Position numbers and translations under genes: made by a program
Part shown: piece after piece, positions 40,935 through 48,615 of the stretch
Numbering within the stretch: position 1 is the first letter of the stretch
Layout of the letters: every line of letters begins with the position of its first letter
From: Gymnodinialimonas sp. 202GB13-11
GTDB taxonomy: Bacteria; Pseudomonadota; Alphaproteobacteria; Rhodobacterales; Rhodobacteraceae
Length of the DNA: 64,000 nucleotides
NCBI RefSeq assembly: GCF_040932485.1
Contig: NZ_JBFRBH010000001.1
Coordinates: forward strand, 682,001 to 746,000
Reading direction: 5' to 3'
Notes under the pieces: model-generated
What the model saw: only the letters and a program-made list of their open reading frames with translations
The model's database searches: none
What the model was told of the DNA's origin: nothing

Positions 40935-42221
40935 TTAGACGTCCTCGATCCTGAGCGCCACCGGATCGCCTGCGACGACGGACGTGGCGGGCAAGGCGGC
41001 CAGGGCGGCATCCAGATCGGGGCGCGCGGCTTTGTGGGTGATGATGAGGACGGGCGCATTGCCGCCTTCGTGGTCATACTGGCGCATCCGGTCGATGGAG
41101 ATACCGTTTTCGCCAAGCGCCGTGGCGACTTTGGCCAGCGCGCCGGGCTTATCCAGCAGGTCCATACGCAGGTAGAAGCAGGCGGGGCTTTCGGCATTGG
41201 CGGGCGTAGCCTCAACGAGAGTATCGGCGGGCTGGCCGAAGACCGGCAGGCGTAGGCCACGGGCAATATCGCAGATGTCGCCCATGACGGCGGAGGCTGT
41301 GGGCCCTTCGCCCGCGCCCGGGCCGCGTAGCACGATCTGTTCCACGGCGTCGCCTTCGATGACGACCATGTTGGTGCCGCCGACAAGCTGGCCCAAGGGC
41401 GAGGTAGCAGGGACAAGGCAAGGGGTCATGCGCTGTTCCAGCCCTCGGCCGGTCATTTGTGCGACGCCCAAGAGTTTGATCTTGTAGCCCAGATCGCCCG
41501 CGCGGCGGATATCGTCGATGGAGACGTTTCCGATCCCTTCAAGGCGCATGTTGTGGAAGGCAACCTTCGTGCCGAACGCGATGGACGCGAGGATGGAGAG
41601 CTTGTGGCCTGCGTCGATGCCGCCCACGTCGAGGTTCGGGTCGGCTTCGAGATAGCCCAGGCCGTCTGCCTCATCGAAGGCCTCCTGATAGCTGAGGTTG
41701 GCCTCGTCCATGCGGGTCAGGATGTAGTTACAGGTGCCGTTCATCACGCCCATGACGCGGTCGATGCGGTTGCCCGCGAGCCCTTCGGTCAGGGATTTGA
41801 TAACGGGGATGCCGCCCGCGACGGCGGCTTCATAACGAAGCGCCGCGCCGTGGCCTTCAGCCAATTCGGCAAGCGCCTGCCCATGGTGAGCCAGCATGGC
41901 CTTGTTGGCGGTGACGACATCCTTTCCTGCCTTCAGCGCGGCTTCGGTGGCGTCCTTGGCGGGGCCTTCATCGCCGCCCATCAGTTCGACGAAGAGGTCG
42001 ACATCATCGCGAGTAGCGAGCGCTACGGGGTTGTCTTCCCATGCGTAGGAATCGAGGTTCACACCGCGATCCTTGTCCTTGGAGCGGGCGGAAACGGCGG
42101 AGATGGTGATGTCGCGGCCGGTGCGCGCCGACAGCAGGCGCGCCTGCCGCTGTACGATCTTCACGACGCCGACGCCAACGGTGCCAAGCCCGGCGATGCC
42201 AAGACGAATGGGGTCAGTCAT
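40935..42221 (-). CDS. hom: Homoserine dehydrogenase
   Basis: A 428-residue enzyme with an NAD(P)-binding N-terminus (LGIAGLGTVGVGVVKI), the catalytic region VMNGTCNYILTRM and LGYLEADPNLDVGGIDAGHKLSILASIAFG, and a C-terminal ACT domain (FYLRMDLLDKPGALAKVATALGENGIS) for feedback control. It reduces aspartate semialdehyde to homoserine for threonine and methionine synthesis. The adjacency to glpX and recJ fits other Rhodobacterales. Confidence 0.96.
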   Translation of the reverse strand: MTDPIRLGIAGLGTVGVGVVKIVQRQARLLSARTGRDITISAVSARSKDKDRGVNLDSYAWEDNPVALATRDDVDLFVELMGGDEGPAKDATEAALKAGKDVVTANKAMLAHHGQALAELAEGHGAALRYEAAVAGGIPVIKSLTEGLAGNRIDRVMGVMNGTCNYILTRMDEANLSYQEAFDEADGLGYLEADPNLDVGGIDAGHKLSILASIAFGTKVAFHNMRLEGIGNVSIDDIRRAGDLGYKIKLLGVAQMTGRGLEQRMTPCLVPATSPLGQLVGGTNMVVIEGDAVEQIVLRGPGAGEGPTASAVMGDICDIARGLRLPVFGQPADTLVEATPANAESPACFYLRMDLLDKPGALAKVATALGENGISIDRMRQYDHEGGNAPVLIITHKAARPDLDAALAALPATSVVAGDPVALRIEDV

Positions 42222-42297
42222 TGCGGGATCTCCGGGCGTGGTTGGTAATGCGAGGCCCGTTTAACGGCAATGCTGGAGGGCTGCAACGCGGCTGAGA

Positions 42298-42546
42298 TCA
42301 GAGCTGTAAACTCCGCAGCCAGTTTGCGCGGCGGCGCAGGTCGGCTGCGCGAGCCTCAAGGCTAAGCCCCTCGGTTGCGGCGACGCGCGGGGCGTCGGCA
42401 TCGGCCTGCGCCAGCAGTGGACCGATTGGAACAAGTTCCGGGAAGCCGGAGGCCTGAGATTGCGCCGTCAGACGATGGTCGAGATCAGGCATGCCCGGCC
42501 CGCAGGCGGCAGGTATGAGGCAGAGGAGGAGGGCGGCAGCTCGCAT
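42298..42546 (-). CDS. Small putative lipoprotein
   Basis: An 82-residue protein (from ATG 42546) with a lipoprotein signal: MRAAALLLCLIPAAC, lipobox IPAAC, Cys15 as the lipidated residue, followed by Gly. The mature part is short and Ala/Leu/Arg-rich (SLEARAADLRRRANWLRSLQL). Many Rhodobacterales have similar small lipoproteins next to hom, function unknown. A longer frame from 42573 has no better start. Confidence 0.75.
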   Translation of the reverse strand: MRAAALLLCLIPAACGPGMPDLDHRLTAQSQASGFPELVPIGPLLAQADADAPRVAATEGLSLEARAADLRRRANWLRSLQL

Positions 42547-42595
42547 AGGCCGGACGGTAACGCGGGGCTGCATGGCAAGTCCAGATGCCTTGAAT

Positions 42596-42609
42596 TGAAC
42601 AGGCGTTCA
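42596..42609. promoter_or_regulatory. Palindrome TGAAC-AGGC-GTTCA before first TetR gene
   Basis: Two perfect inverted TGAAC half-sites with a 4-bp spacer end 14 bp before the TetR start at 42624, the usual place of an autoregulatory TetR operator. The half-site equals that of the operators at 44480-45172, but the spacer there is 3 bp. Confidence 0.6.
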
Positions 42610-42623
42610 GATAATGTCGAAGG

Positions 42624-43214
42624 ATGGCTAGAACCCAAGGCTCCCACGCTGGCACGACCGGCCCCAAGGTCCGCGACGCAGCCCTGCGGCTGTTCGCGCG
42701 GCATGGGTTTGCGGCGGTTTCCATGCGCCAGATCGCGCGGGAGGTCGGGGTGCAGGCGGGGGCGTTGTACCTTTATACGCCCGATAAGCAGACGCTGTTG
42801 TTCGAGCTTATGCGCGACCATCTGGAGGATTTGCTGGCCGATTGGCAGGCGCCCGAGGGTGGGGCGGCGGCGCAGTTGGAGCATTTCGCGCGCCATCACA
42901 TCGCCTATCACCTCGACCGGCCCGATCTGGTCTTCATCGCCTATATGGAGCTGAGGAACCTGAGCCCGGAGAATTTCGCGATGATCGAGGGGTTGCGCGG
43001 CGACTACGAGGACCGGTTGGAGGCGATCTTGCAGGCGGGTGTGGCCGAAGGTGCGTTCGATGTGCCTGATACGAAGTTGGCGACGATGGCGGTGATCTCG
43101 ATGCTCACAGGCGTCACAACTTGGTTCCGCGACGGCGGGCGGCTGTCGCGGGGGGATGTCGAAAACATATACTGGGACATGGTGCGCAAGGCGGTGATGT
43201 CCGGCGGGGCGTGA
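42624..43214 (+). CDS. TetR-family transcriptional regulator
   Basis: A 196-residue TetR protein. The helix-turn-helix is near residues 15-60 (VRDAALRLFARHGFAAVSMRQIAREVGVQAGALYLYTPDKQTLL), followed by an all-helical ligand/dimer domain. A TGAAC...GTTCA palindrome lies just upstream, suggesting autorepression. Its stop is immediately adjacent to the stop of the convergent desaturase gene (43214/43215). The C-terminal domain resembles regulators of fatty acid metabolism, but the ligand is not known. Confidence 0.88.
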   Translation: MARTQGSHAGTTGPKVRDAALRLFARHGFAAVSMRQIAREVGVQAGALYLYTPDKQTLLFELMRDHLEDLLADWQAPEGGAAAQLEHFARHHIAYHLDRPDLVFIAYMELRNLSPENFAMIEGLRGDYEDRLEAILQAGVAEGAFDVPDTKLATMAVISMLTGVTTWFRDGGRLSRGDVENIYWDMVRKAVMSGGA

Positions 43215-44258
43215 TTACTCCGCCGGGACAACGGGTTGCGTGGCCGTGTCTTTCGGGAAGGGCACGAGCCGTCCCTGATCCTCATCCCAGAGCTTCAGGG
43301 TGAACGACCGGAACGCCTCCATCCAGCCGATGGTCTGGACTTCATACTTCTCACGCAGGGCCAGATGGCAGACGCGCAGACGGTAGGAGGGGATGTTAGC
43401 GTTGAAATGGTGGATGTCGTGGTAGGTGATATTGGCGACCGCGAAGTCGAAGAGCCAGCCGAGATTCAGCGCCGATGAGCCCTGCAACGCGGCGCGGGCC
43501 GGGTTGAGGTCGGGCTTTCGATCCCACCATGTGTCCTCGAAATTGTGCTGCAGATAGACGAGGAACACGCCGATACAGCCCGCCGCGAAGACAGTGCCTG
43601 CATAGATGATGAGGCCCGGTGTCCCCGCCAGCGCCCAGATCAATGCGACCCATGCGACCAAGGCCGCATTATGGGCAAGCACCTGCAACGGTGCAATGCG
43701 GGCGGCGTTTTTTGGCCAGCGATAGGCGAACACATACGTGAACAGCCCGCCCACAGGGATCATCAAAAGCGGGTTGCGATAAAGGCGGTATTGCAGCCGC
43801 TTCCAGAACCCGGCTTCATTCCATTCCTGCACGGTCATGGTGAAAATCTCGGTCGTCTCGCGCTCATCAAGATTTCCGAGATGGCTGTGGTGCTGATTGT
43901 GATTGTACCGCATCACGGCGAACGGTGTCAGCGTAAAGACACTGCTGGCATGGCCCGCCAGCGCATTCAGGCGGTTGGTCGAGAAAAACGAGTTATGGCC
44001 CAGATCGTGCTGGATCACGTATAGCCGCACGCCGGCGAACGCGTTGATGATGATCAGCGGCACAACCAGCCACCATACTGGCCAGGCCTGAACGGCCAAC
44101 CAAAGTGTCAGAATATACGCCGCAAATGTGCCAAAATAGCTGAGCGACGCGAGGCGATCATCGCGCTTTGTCCAGTCACGGGTAAAGCGCCGAATCTCGC
44201 GTTCAGCCTCTTTGCGGTAGTTCGGTGTGATCTCGGGAAGGGACGAAGGTGCGTGCAT
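43215..44258 (-). CDS. Fatty acid desaturase
   Basis: A 347-residue membrane di-iron enzyme with three His boxes: HDLGHNSFF (about residue 95), HNQHHSHLG (about 130) and HDIHHFNANIPSYRL (about 290), with hydrophobic hairpins between them. It should introduce a double bond into acyl chains of membrane lipids. The start MHAPSSLPEIT at 44258 gives normal family length; the frame extends to 44420 but the extra N-terminus is basic and unlike the family. A TGAAC-N3-GTTCA palindrome lies 222 bp upstream in the divergent region shared with tetR, so it could be part of the same regulon. Confidence 0.87.
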   Translation of the reverse strand: MHAPSSLPEITPNYRKEAEREIRRFTRDWTKRDDRLASLSYFGTFAAYILTLWLAVQAWPVWWLVVPLIIINAFAGVRLYVIQHDLGHNSFFSTNRLNALAGHASSVFTLTPFAVMRYNHNQHHSHLGNLDERETTEIFTMTVQEWNEAGFWKRLQYRLYRNPLLMIPVGGLFTYVFAYRWPKNAARIAPLQVLAHNAALVAWVALIWALAGTPGLIIYAGTVFAAGCIGVFLVYLQHNFEDTWWDRKPDLNPARAALQGSSALNLGWLFDFAVANITYHDIHHFNANIPSYRLRVCHLALREKYEVQTIGWMEAFRSFTLKLWDEDQGRLVPFPKDTATQPVVPAE

Positions 44259-44479
44259 TGGTCCGGTCCAGGTCGTGAAAAGGTGTTCTTTCTCAGGCGT
44301 TTGCTCGATGGGTGTCGTTTGTCTGATCTTTGAAATCTTGTATTGATCGGATTTAGTATGCTTTTTCGGTTTCGCAATCTGACATTCCTGTCTTTTTTCG
44401 ACAATAAGCTTCACGCGCAAACATCTAAACCGGTGGAAAACCGCAGTCTTTCCCCACTTGAAAGCCCATGGTAAGCGGT

Positions 44480-44492
44480 TGAACGGCGTTCA
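44480..44492. promoter_or_regulatory. TetR operator O1, TGAAC-GGC-GTTCA
   Basis: A perfect palindrome directly abutting the ribosome-binding site (GAGGGGA) of the second TetR gene. It has the same TGAAC-N3-GTTCA pattern as the three sites before the PspA gene, so it is the likely autoregulatory operator. Confidence 0.75.
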
Positions 44493-44504
44493 GAGGGGAT
44501 TGTG

Positions 44505-45104
44505 ATGGCAGGCAAAGTAGAGGCGCGCAAAGCGGCCTTGCGAGAAAAACTGGTGGACCTTGCCGAGGCACAGATCGAGGCGGAGGGCCTTGCGTCGCTG
44601 CGCGCGCGCGATCTGGCGAAAGAGGCGGGATGCGCCGTCGGCGCGATCTACAGCCACTTTGATGATCTTCATGCCCTGACCTTGGAGGTGAATGGCCGGA
44701 CGTTCATTCGCTTGGGCGCGGTTGTGGGCGCGGCCGTGGAGGAGGCGGAGGGCAAAGCCCCGAACGAACGCCTGATTGCGATGTCCCACGCCTATCTGGG
44801 ATTCGCGGCGGACCATCCCAAGCTTTGGCGCGCATTGTTTGACGTGCAGATGAGCAGCGATGGGCCAGTGCCCGAATGGTACAGTGCCGCGATGATGCGG
44901 CTGTTTCGGTTCATCTCGGAGCCGCTGGCCGAGATTTTCCCGGATTTCGATGGGCGTGAATTGGATCTTATGACACGCACCTTGTTCTCAAGCGTGCACG
45001 GAATCACGCTTTTGGGCCTTGAGAACCGCATTTCGGGTGTGCCGGGTGAACAGTTGCGCACCATGATCCGCTTGCTTTTGGAGCAGGTCGGGCAAAAAAA
45101 CTGA
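44505..45104 (+). CDS. TetR-family regulator of the PspA/YiaAB operon
   Basis: A 199-residue TetR protein. The helix-turn-helix at about residues 20-55 reads [36 protein letters not shown]. The C-terminal domain resembles the WHG/TetR_C type ([24 protein letters not shown]). ATG 44505 lies 6 nt after GAGGGGA; a GTG one codon upstream is possible. Palindrome O1 precedes it, and two more palindromes plus a third begin exactly at its stop codon and run into the next promoter. It therefore probably represses itself and pspA-yiaAB. The inducing signal is unknown. Confidence 0.88.
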   Translation: MAGKVEARKAALREKLVDLAEAQIEAEGLASLRARDLAKEAGCAVGAIYSHFDDLHALTLEVNGRTFIRLGAVVGAAVEEAEGKAPNERLIAMSHAYLGFAADHPKLWRALFDVQMSSDGPVPEWYSAAMMRLFRFISEPLAEIFPDFDGRELDLMTRTLFSSVHGITLLGLENRISGVPGEQLRTMIRLLLEQVGQKN

Positions 45105-45172
45105 ACATCGTTCAAAAAAGTTCTTGAACATCGTTCACGAATCTCCTACATCCAATTTGTGAACGTTGTTCA
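45102..45172. promoter_or_regulatory. Three TetR operators O2-O4 upstream of the PspA gene
   Basis: Three perfect TGAAC-N3-GTTCA palindromes: ATC spacer at 45102-45114 (its first three bases are the tetR stop codon), ATC spacer at 45125-45137, and GTT spacer at 45160-45172, which ends 4 bp before the ribosome site of the PspA gene. Centre-to-centre distances are 23 and 35 bp, compatible with several dimers on one promoter. Confidence 0.8.
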
Positions 45173-45187
45173 ATTTTGGAGAAGACG

Positions 45188-45874
45188 ATGTTGAGAACCC
45201 TGACCACGCTGTTCGATGGAGCGAATGCCCGCGCTGAAGAGCGTCTGCGCGATCACTTCTGCATTGAATTGATTGACCAAAAAATCCGTGAGGCCGAGGC
45301 GAGCCTGAAGGCTGCCAAATTTTCGCTGGCCTCGCTTATTCAACGCGAACGCTCGGAAAGCCGCCAGGTTGTGGCGCTGGAAAACCGGATCAGCGACCTT
45401 ACGGGGCGCGCAACTGCGGCCTTGGCCGATGGGCGGGAAGACCTCGCGACGGAAGCTGCAGGTGCCATTGCGCAGCTTGAGAATGAGCTGACCCTGCGGC
45501 GTGAAACGGTGCGCCGGTTGGAAACCCGTATCCTGCAATTGCGGCAGTCCGTTGAGGCGGCCAATCGCCGGATCATTGATCTGAAACAGGGTGCCATCGC
45601 CGCCCGTGCAGCCAAGAAAGAGGCCGATATTCAGAAGCGTCTGGGCCGCCATGTGGCGCAGGACACGGCCTTTGAAGAGGCTGAGGCGATGATCCAACGC
45701 GTGTTGAACCGTGATGATCCCTTCGAGCAGAGCCAGATCCTGAAAGAGATCGACCACGGGCTCGACCGCGCCGACATGGCCGATCGCCTTGGCGAAGCGG
45801 GCTATGGCGACCCGACGAAATCCACCGCTGCAGACGTGTTGAGCCGTCTGCGTGCACAAACCGACAGCAAGTAA
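45188..45874 (+). CDS. PspA/IM30-family protein
   Basis: A 228-residue, almost entirely coiled-coil protein of the PspA/IM30/Vipp1 family: an amphipathic start (MLRTLTTLFDGANARAEERL), long helices rich in Glu/Arg/Gln/Ala (about residues 30-165), and a C-terminal helix pair. The family forms membrane-bound ESCRT-III-like assemblies that guard the inner membrane under stress. In contrast to the enterobacterial system there is no pspF, pspB or pspC here; control seems to be by the adjacent TetR. ATG 45188 follows GGAGAAG at 45177-45183. YiaAB follows 30 bp later. Confidence 0.8.
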   Translation: MLRTLTTLFDGANARAEERLRDHFCIELIDQKIREAEASLKAAKFSLASLIQRERSESRQVVALENRISDLTGRATAALADGREDLATEAAGAIAQLENELTLRRETVRRLETRILQLRQSVEAANRRIIDLKQGAIAARAAKKEADIQKRLGRHVAQDTAFEEAEAMIQRVLNRDDPFEQSQILKEIDHGLDRADMADRLGEAGYGDPTKSTAADVLSRLRAQTDSK

Positions 45875-45904
45875 TCAAACGACCTGAACGAGGAGATCTG
45901 AACC

Positions 45905-46180
45905 ATGTTTGAGAAGCATCACAACCAACTGATCCTGAACGTTAACTTTCTGGGCGTCGCCATGTCCTACGGCCTGCTTGGCTTGTCGCTGTGGCTGTCG
46001 ACGGATATCCCTCTTGCCACGAAAGGATATTGGGCGATGGGTATCTTCCTGCTGACGCTGAGCCTTGTGAATGTGGTCAAGTACCGCTTCGACATGCGGC
46101 TTGATGAGGACCGGTTGAAGCGAATCGAGGATGCCCGGAACGAGAAGATGCTGGAAGAGGCGATCAAAGAGGCCGCCTGA
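45905..46180 (+). CDS. YiaA/YiaB-family two-helix membrane protein
   Basis: A 91-residue protein with two transmembrane helices (FLGVAMSYGLLGLSLWLS and GYWAMGIFLLTLSLVNVVKY) joined by a short loop, and a charged cytoplasmic tail ending EKMLEEAIKEAA. This fits the YiaAB two-helix family, of unknown function. It lies 30 bp after the PspA gene with an AGGAG site, and a terminator follows, so pspA-yiaAB is a two-gene operon. The two-helix protein may anchor or signal to PspA, as PspB/C do elsewhere; this is inference. Confidence 0.75.
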   Translation: MFEKHHNQLILNVNFLGVAMSYGLLGLSLWLSTDIPLATKGYWAMGIFLLTLSLVNVVKYRFDMRLDEDRLKRIEDARNEKMLEEAIKEAA

Positions 46181-46200
46181 TCCGAGAGCCCCACAAAAAG

Positions 46201-46231
46201 AAACCGCCCCGGCAGATGTCCGGGGCGGTTT
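46201..46231. terminator. Bidirectional terminator between YiaAB gene and glyA
   Basis: AAACCGCCCCGG and CCGGGGCGGTTT form a stem of about 12 bp with a 7-nt loop, followed by TTCATTT on the plus strand. A-rich sequence on the other side provides T residues for the minus strand. It serves the convergent yiaAB and glyA ends. Confidence 0.88.
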
Positions 46232-46264
46232 TCATTTATTTCAGTGTGTCGCTGGGAAAGCGGC

Positions 46265-47560
46265 TTAGAGGTCCGGGTAGATCGGGAACTTGTCGCAGAG
46301 CGCCTTCACCTCGGCGCGGACCTTGGCCTCAACCTCACCATTTCCGTCCTCGCCATTGGCGGCCAGACCATCGACCACTTCGACAATCCAATCCGCGATC
46401 TGACGGAACTCTGGCTCGCCAAAGCCGCGGGTCGTGCCAGCCGGGGAGCCGAGGCGGATGCCCGAGGTAATCATCGGCTTTTCGGTGTCGAACGGGATGC
46501 CGTTCTTGTTGCAGGTGATGTGCGCGCGGCCGAGAGCTTTCTCGGTGGCGTTGCCCTTTACGCCCTTGGGGCGGAGATCGACCAGCATCAGGTGCGTATC
46601 GGTGCCGCCGGTGACGATGTCGAGGCCACCTTTCATCAGCTGATCGGCCAAAGCCTGCGCGTTGGCGATGACCTGGGTCTGGTACTCCTTGAAGCCGGGG
46701 CGCAGCGCTTCGCCGAAGGCCACGGCCTTACCGGCGATCACATGCATCAGCGGGCCGCCCTGAATGCCGGGGAAGATGGCGGAGTTGCACTTTTTCGCAA
46801 TCGCCTCATCATCCGTGAGGATCATGCCGCCACGGGGCCCGCGCAGGGTTTTGTGCGTGGTGGTGGTGGCGACATGGGCGTGCGGGAAGGGCGAGGGGTA
46901 GTGGCCCGAGGCTACTAGGCCCGCAAAGTGGGCCATGTCGACGAGGAGGTAGGCACCAACACTGTCGGCGATTTCGCGCATCTTGGCGAAGTCGATGACG
47001 CGCGGGATGGCGGAGCCGCCGGCGATGATCATCTTGGGCTGGTGTTCAGCGGCGAGTTCGGCAACCTGATCGTAATCAAGCTCAAGGTCCTGCTGGCGAA
47101 CGCCGTATTGGATGGCGTTGAACCATTTGCCCGACTGGTTCGGCTTGGCGCCGTGGGTCAGGTGGCCGCCTGCGTCGAGCGACATGCCAAGGATCGTATC
47201 GCCAGGCTGCAGAAGCGCCTGGAAGACACCCTGATTGGCTTGGGAGCCGGAATTGGGCTGCACGTTGGCAAAGCCCACGTTGAAAAGCTGCTTGGCGCGG
47301 TCGATGGCCAGATCTTCGGCAATGTCGACATATTGGCAGCCACCGTAGTAGCGGCGGCCCGGATAACCTTCCGCGTATTTGTTCGTCATCACGCCGCCTT
47401 GGGCTTCCATAACGGCGGCGGAGACGATGTTTTCGGACGCGATCAGTTCGATCTCATCACGCTGGCGGCCAAGCTCCTGCCTCGTGGCGGCAAAGATCTC
47501 TGGATCGCGGGATTCGAGGCTTTCGGTGAAGAAACCATCGTCTCGGTGCGGGGCGTTCAT
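46265..47560 (-). CDS. glyA: Serine hydroxymethyltransferase
   Basis: A 431-residue PLP enzyme with the family blocks [50 protein letters not shown], and the PLP lysine in [16 protein letters not shown]. It interconverts serine and glycine with tetrahydrofolate. The start at 47560 (MNAPHRDD) has AGGAGG upstream; the reading frame extends to 47863 but there runs into the nadK gene on the other strand. Confidence 0.97.
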   Translation of the reverse strand: MNAPHRDDGFFTESLESRDPEIFAATRQELGRQRDEIELIASENIVSAAVMEAQGGVMTNKYAEGYPGRRYYGGCQYVDIAEDLAIDRAKQLFNVGFANVQPNSGSQANQGVFQALLQPGDTILGMSLDAGGHLTHGAKPNQSGKWFNAIQYGVRQQDLELDYDQVAELAAEHQPKMIIAGGSAIPRVIDFAKMREIADSVGAYLLVDMAHFAGLVASGHYPSPFPHAHVATTTTHKTLRGPRGGMILTDDEAIAKKCNSAIFPGIQGGPLMHVIAGKAVAFGEALRPGFKEYQTQVIANAQALADQLMKGGLDIVTGGTDTHLMLVDLRPKGVKGNATEKALGRAHITCNKNGIPFDTEKPMITSGIRLGSPAGTTRGFGEPEFRQIADWIVEVVDGLAANGEDGNGEVEAKVRAEVKALCDKFPIYPDL

Positions 47561-47634
47561 GGGCGGCTCCTCCTGCCATGATGATCTGGTCGTTGGGGAG
47601 CGATGTAGGGCAAATGCCGGTTTGGGGAAAGAGT

Positions 47635-47647
47635 ATAAAGCGGCGCT
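47635..47647. repeat. Shared 13-mer ATAAAGCGGCGCT (copy upstream of nadK)
   Basis: The 13-bp word ATAAAGCGGCGCT occurs 120 bp before the nadK start and again, in the same orientation, at 48562-48574, 42 bp before the maeB start. It may be part of a promoter or operator; no known motif fits. Confidence 0.4.
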
Positions 47648-47766
47648 GCGCCCTTGTTTTGCGGCATGTTTTGGTATGCCACGGGATGCCGATTGCCGAT
47701 CGGAACTTGTGTTTCCGATAGGTGCGCGCGATGGTCCGGGCACGGTTTGACGGAAGGGACGGGGCC

Positions 47767-48534
47767 ATGCCAGCCGCGCGCAACATCGCCTTTTTGGCCT
47801 CGGACACGGCGCTAGCACAGCAGGCCAAGGCGACGCTTGAGGCGCGCTATGGCGCCTATGCACCGGACGAGGCAGATGTGATCGTGGCGCTTGGCGGGGA
47901 TGGTTTCATGCTGTCGACCCTGCACGGCACGCAAGCCTTGCCCGCACCGGTTTACGGAATGAACCGAGGCACCGTCGGCTTCTTGATGAACGAATATTCC
48001 GAAGATGGGCTGATCGCGCGACTGGAAGAGTCCGAAGAGGCGGTGATCAACCCCCTGAAGATGCGCGCCGAATGTGTGGATGGCAGCACGGTTGAGGCGC
48101 TGGCGATCAACGAGGTGAGCCTGCTTCGGGCCGGGCCGCAGGCAGCGAAGCTTCGGATATATGTCGATGGCAGGCTGCGCATGGATGAGCTTGTCTGCGA
48201 CGGCGCGTTGGTAAGCACGCCTGCGGGATCGACAGCGTACAATTACTCCGCCCACGGTCCAATCCTGCCGATTGGCGCGGATGTGCTGGCGATGACGGCA
48301 GTTGCCGCGTTCCGCCCACGGCGCTGGAGAGGAGCGTTGTTGCCGAAAAAGGCATTGGTGCGCATCGAGGTGGTGGAGGCCGCGAAACGCCCGGTGATGG
48401 CCGATGCAGACAGCCGGTCGGTCAAAGCGGTGGCAGCGGTTGAGATCCAGTCTGAGCCGGAGATCGAGCATCGCATCCTGTTTGATCCCGGGCACGGGTT
48501 GGAAGAACGCCTGCTACGCGAACAGTTCCAGTAG
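47767..48534 (+). CDS. nadK: NAD kinase
   Basis: A 255-residue ATP-NAD kinase with [17 protein letters not shown] (GGDG motif), [26 protein letters not shown] (NE/D motif) and [21 protein letters not shown]. It phosphorylates NAD to NADP. ATG 47767 (MPAARNIAF) gives the usual length; an earlier in-frame GTG/ATG adds unrelated residues. NADP supply links it functionally to maeB, which follows 81 bp later in the same direction. Confidence 0.95.
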   Translation: MPAARNIAFLASDTALAQQAKATLEARYGAYAPDEADVIVALGGDGFMLSTLHGTQALPAPVYGMNRGTVGFLMNEYSEDGLIARLEESEEAVINPLKMRAECVDGSTVEALAINEVSLLRAGPQAAKLRIYVDGRLRMDELVCDGALVSTPAGSTAYNYSAHGPILPIGADVLAMTAVAAFRPRRWRGALLPKKALVRIEVVEAAKRPVMADADSRSVKAVAAVEIQSEPEIEHRILFDPGHGLEERLLREQFQ

Positions 48535-48561
48535 GGGCGAAGGTGTCGCAGGGCAGGGTAC

Positions 48562-48574
48562 ATAAAGCGGCGCT
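48562..48574. repeat. Shared 13-mer ATAAAGCGGCGCT (copy upstream of maeB)
   Basis: Second copy of the word at 47635-47647, followed directly by TATAGAC, a plausible -10 element, and then by the palindrome at 48582-48595. Confidence 0.4.
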
Positions 48575-48581
48575 ATAGACC

Positions 48582-48595
48582 GTTTAACGTTAAAC
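48582..48595. promoter_or_regulatory. Perfect 14-bp palindrome GTTTAACGTTAAAC before maeB
   Basis: A perfect palindrome without spacer lies 20 bp upstream of the maeB start and just downstream of a TATAGA -10-like element (48575-48580), a position suited to a repressor operator. No regulator gene is adjacent. Confidence 0.55.
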
Positions 48596-48615
48596 TATCT
48601 TGGGAGGGATGGCGC

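Noticed and set aside
47561-47766. Riboswitch (glycine or SAM-type) upstream of glyA
   Set aside because: The short leader shows no recognisable riboswitch core or tandem structure.
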